Shown here piece by piece: positions 59,790 to 64,000 of a stretch of 64,000 bases of DNA. The stretch covers positions 17,641,865 through 17,705,864 of the forward strand of contig NC_041005.1 of the NCBI RefSeq assembly GCF_004193775.1, written 5' to 3'. The position numbers were made by a program, and so were the translations under genes. Origin of the DNA: Glycine soja (lineage: Eukaryota; Streptophyta; Magnoliopsida; Fabales; Fabaceae). The stretch's first letter is position 1, and every line of letters begins with the position of its first letter. Below the pieces are notes generated by a model, which was not told the DNA's origin, searched no databases, and saw only the letters and a program-made list of their open reading frames with translations.

Positions 59790-61352
59790 ATAATGGGTGG
59801 CTTGGATGATGATGTGTGTGAATTCGATTGATTTTCATGTGTTGGTTAATGGAGAGGGTGTTGGACCTATCTTACCAGGGAGAAGACTTAAGCAGGAGGA
59901 CCCAGTGTCCCTTATCTCTTTATTTTATGTATGGAGGGCCTTACTTCACTACTTAGGAAATTCAAGAGAAAGAGAGATTTCATGGTGTCAAAGTGTATAG
60001 GGGAGCTCCTCTCCTCACACTTTTTTTTTTCTTTCTGAAAATTGTTTTTATTTTGCAGGGCAACAAAAAAAGAAGCAAACATTTTGCATGATATCCTTGG
60101 TGCTTTTGAGTCTTCGGGGCTTTCAATAAACTTATAAAACTCAGAAATTTATTTCAACAAAAATACTCAAGCACACCTCAAGGGTCAAATATCAACTAAG
60201 CTTGGAGTTACAAAATGTCTTGGCACTGGAAAATATCTTGGAATGCCATCCATGATTGGAAGAAAGAAAAAAAAACCAGTATTTGGATACTTGAGGGATA
60301 GAATCTGGAAAAAAAATCCAACATTGGTCAGGGAAGCATTTATCAAAAGCTGGCAGGGAGGTTCTTATCAAATCAATGGCTCAAGCTATTCCCTCATACT
60401 GCAAGAGTGCTTTTCTTCTTCCACCATAAACTCTCCAGGATGAAATCCAGAAGATTATGAATTCATTTTGGCTGGGAAGTAACATAAATTCAAGCAAAGA
60501 TATATGTTGGTTTAGTTGCAAACGTCTAACTATTAGAAATTAAGGAGAATGAAGGTATGGGTTTTCAACATCTTTTCACTTTTAATTTGGCTATCCTAGG
60601 GAAGCAAGGATGGAAGCTAGCTTCTGACCAGGATGTTGTTGTTTCACAAGTTTTCAAGGCAAAATATTACCATTATGGGGAGTTCTTGGGTTCCTCTTTG
60701 GGACATAACCCAAGTTATACTTGACATATAGTATTCACACTTCACAAGCTTTAGTCAAAGATGGCATTAGATGGAAAATGATAGATGGCAACAAGATAAA
60801 AATTTGGACTGAGCCATGGCTTCAAGATTCACAAAATTCATATATTGTTTCTCCTCATATTGATGGGCTTGCGGATTTAACAGTAAGTTCTCTTATTCAT
60901 TCTTCAACGGCCACATGAAATGAGACTCTTATTCATGATCGTTTTGTTCCTCTTGATGTTACATGAATTCTGTCCATGCCTATCTATCCTTCACGTGACC
61001 CTGATAAGATTTTGTGGAAGCTTAGCAAAGATGGCATGTTCTCGGTCAGGTCTGCTTACTATTATGCTATGGAGAACATGACTGATAGCTTTCATCTCCA
61101 AGTAAGTGGAAATTGAAAGGATATTTGGAATCTAAAAACTCCTCTAAAGATGAATGTGTTCTTATGGAGGGTTTCTCGTGGGTGCCTCCCAACAAGGGAA
61201 AAGTTAATATCTAGAGGAGTTGAATGCCCCATCTCGTGTCCCTATTCTGTGGATTCCATAGAAAATGATTGGTATATTTTTGCTGGCTGTCCGCATGCTA
61301 AAAAGCTTTGGCTTGAAGCATCCTTGCTTCACCAAGTAAATGATATTGCAAC
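59790..61352 (+). pseudogene. LINE (non-LTR) reverse transcriptase, C-terminal part, decayed
   Basis: In broken frames the region reads VNGEGVGPILPGRRL, then where FADD is expected a decayed FSENCFYFAG, then ANILHDILGAFESSGLSINL, YLGMPSMIGRKKK and MGFQHLFTFN-like text. Next come GIRWKMIDGNKIKIWTEPWL and finally the zf-RVT domain PLKMNVFLWRVSRGCLPTRE with CP...C...IFAGCPHAKK. The order (RT, then zf-RVT) is that of plant L1-type LINEs or their derivatives. Many stops and frameshifts are present. The copy is cut at 61352 by the insertion of an LTR. Confidence 0.85.
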
Positions 61353-64000
61353 TGTGACACCCTCTACCCCGACATATATATAAATAAACAAAATATATAA
61401 AAATATTGGTAACCAAATTCACACGGGTAAAAGGTTCACATTCACTTCACTATTATCAATTAAAACTTATTGAAACATATTTGGCTCAAAATAAGGCCAT
61501 CAAAATTTACAGAGATATTTTATTAAATCAGTGAAATAAAATAAAATAGACTAACATCATGCCACTAATATAAAAACTTATGTCCCACTGTCACATTCTA
61601 TCAGAGCGTTGTGTCTCGACGTCCTTCAGCATAATGTTCCTTAAAGCAATTCACCTAGTCGTCTGCTCCCCTGAACACAAAGTTCAAGATCATCACAGGA
61701 TCCAAACACAAACAACACACGGGGAGTGAGTTATCACATTCCTAACTAATAGAGAAACAAGACAACTAGATATGCATATCATATAAACTAAATAAAATTT
61801 ACTTACACGTAATTCCACCACTTTGTCATTCAAAGTTCACTTTTCATCCATCAATCACACTTTTCAATCATCAATCACATTACACAAAAATCACATTCTC
61901 TGATCAAGATATAATAACACATCAATTTAATAATAAACAATTAGCAAGCGCATGAGACAGTTATGCTAAGACTCAAGCCTATATGCAATGTGGTACCATG
62001 TCAGTGAAAAACCACCCTGGGGCGCTTAGGAGTACATAACAAGACACACCACATAATGGGTTTGCCAGGTCACTCTCACTAAGTAAGATCATAGGGAGAC
62101 CAGTCAGGGTCACGATGTTTTGCGAGAATGCTCCAACCATACGGGATCAGCATAGGCTTAAAGGAGCACTCAAACCCGGTGACCCCCAAGGCCTACACTC
62201 CGAAGAGTCCGTCAGGGCCTCTCCCTCCTGATTCAGGTCCAACCCCTAAAATCATTTTAACACACAGACACTGCTAGTGAATTATACAATACCCACGACC
62301 TCACACTCGTGTCTTAAGCACGTACAACATATTGCGCTACAATTTAACACTGGTTCCTAAATAGGAACCTACACTTTCTCTTTAACACTGGTTCCTAAAT
62401 AGGAAACCTACACTTTCTCTTTAACACTGCGCATTTACACTTTTCTCAAGATAACACTGGTCGGGTTATTGTACAATTCACAGCTTACAACATAAATAAT
62501 GTCACATCAAGAGTTAATCACACACTTATTCACAACCAAAACTCATTCACAATTTCACATCTCATAATGTTACAATCCACCATCACATGTTTTCACATAT
62601 CTCACAATTCAACACCTGTTCTACTTTACACTTTTACTCAATCTCAATAACAATATTATAATCTCAAGGCAACATATCATTCCACAATTCATCACATATT
62701 TCATTTATAAGCACTGCTCATAAATTATACAATACCACGACCTCACACTCATGTTTCAAACATGTTTAACACAATTGCGCTACAATTTAACACTGGTTCC
62801 TAACTAGGAACCTACACTTTCTCTTTAACACTGCGCATAAACACTGGTCGAGTTATTGTATAATTCATAGCTCACGATATAATTAATGTAACATCAAGTG
62901 TTAACACATCCACTTATTCACAATCGAATATCATGTCCACACTTTAACATCTCATAACATCACATCAACCATCTCATAACATTGTCAATGATATTCATAA
63001 GGTACAACATACACATGTTCATAAAATTTAACCATAATATTCTCAAACTCCAACACTTAATAATTTTTGGAATCATACTACAACACTCTACAATATTATT
63101 TACATAAATTATTAATATAAATAGCTACCTCTATATCTATAAACTGGCATACATCATATTGAATCACAAATTTCAAAGTAAGCTTTCAATGCACAAGAAA
63201 AAGAGAAAATACAAAATCAATATCTCTCTCTAAATTTCTCCTTATTTTATTTCATCAATTCATATTAATTAGAAAAAAGTACTCAATTTATAGGGTTCAT
63301 GCTCAACATAATAGCATATCAATTTCACAACAATTGGTCTGTCAAACATATATAATTCACTATAATAATTATAAGGATAAAATGAAATTGCAAAAACACC
63401 CAAAAACCCATTCCAATTGATATCTCTAATGATCCCTACACATGTTCTCACTATTTCCCAAGTGTGAATAACTCATCTCTTACCTCTAAGCGGACTCACG
63501 TGTCTTCCGACAACGATAGCGGCATCTATAGCGGTTCCTTGAGATTCCTCAAGTTTTTCCTCCGACTGCTCCGATAGAATTCTCGAACGTCAGAGAGACG
63601 GAGAAGAGATTGAAGCCTCCGCTTGTACTGTCTCCATGCGATTCCTTTTTCTCCCACCACGAATATTATCTCGCAAATCCCAACGGTTAGAGTGTGCGAA
63701 ATTGAATTTCGAGCAACATATCCAAATTTCATGAAAATCCAACGGTTAACGAAACCGGGATCGTAGTTTTACTGAGACAGTTTTGGGTTTCTGCGGGATA
63801 ATAAAAAGCTACAATGCAAAGGGTTTTCCTCTAAGCTCAGACATGATTTTGCAATTCCCAACGGTGAGAATGCTCGAAATTGGGTTGCGAACGTGGTGGT
63901 GCTCAAATTTCACGACGATCCAATGGTTAATGAGTCCGAGATCATCGTTTTTCTGAGACAGGTTTTGTGGGCTGCGGGAAAAAGAAAGGGTTTTGAGAGG
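61353..64000 (-). mobile_element. LTR related to solo LTR D, inverted, runs off the window
   Basis: It begins TGTGACACCCTCTACCCCGA, the exact complement style of the end of LTR D (GGTAGAGGGTGTCACA), and on the minus strand follows LTR D through its length. Examples are the 'cactcggtttgagtgctcc' region against 62190-62150, and the 'aaccgttgttggatcatcg' region against two copies near 63740 and 63925. It is not interrupted by the A, B or C insertions. Its inner part and the other end lie beyond 64000, so solo versus full element cannot be decided. The target is GCAAC (61348..61352), within a LINE. Confidence 0.88.

Overview
The window is nuclear DNA from a legume, most likely soybean or a close Glycine relative. 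It is AT-rich, its genes are spliced with GT-AG introns, and its repeats look like Glycine families. These include tRNA-derived SINEs, LTRs studded with the palindrome GGTAATCGATTACC, and the GCGCTTAGCG motif. The species call is an inference from repeat style; there is no marker gene.

Four host genes can be modelled. (1) A choline/ethanolamine kinase on + (CDS 3436..8933, 8 coding exons, 669 aa) carries an acidic, repetitive N-terminal extension of about 294 residues. (2) A RADIALIS-like single-SANT protein on + lies at 29626..30542 (92 aa). (3) A small conserved plant protein on - lies at 38566..38934 (94 aa), with a non-coding first exon near 42.2 kb. (4) A two-domain B3-like protein on - lies at 43714..45381 (about 244 aa).

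The rest is mostly mobile DNA. From 10.29 to 25.30 kb lies a patchwork with CACTA-like ends. It contains broken, intron-bearing pieces of six unrelated genes: an ankyrin-repeat protein, an AUX1/LAX auxin carrier, an external NAD(P)H dehydrogenase (NDB), glutamate decarboxylase on the opposite strand, ferrochelatase, and RIC1. Later insertions sit in it: a complete but decayed Ty3/gypsy element (10938..15734), a SINE, and a stack of four solo LTRs nested up to three deep (19042..24614). All of these have target-site duplications (TSDs) I could read, apart from one mismatch in one of them.

From 32795 to 38011 lies a 5.2-kb Mutator-like element with a 9-bp TSD. It carries a decayed plant-mobile-domain (MAIN-like) gene, palindrome clusters inside both ends, and a minisatellite. 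From 46.7 to 49.9 kb are local tandem arrays. A 1.65-kb solo LTR lies at 50759..52412. The right part holds a degenerate unrecognised coding remnant, LTR-like DNA, a LINE fragment (59790..61352), and an inverted relative of the 19-kb solo LTR that interrupts the LINE and runs off the window.

The main points for a second look are the choline kinase N-terminal repeats together with a duplicated last exon that would give a different C-terminus, the six-gene composite, the nested solo-LTR stack, and the mobile-domain-carrying MULE.
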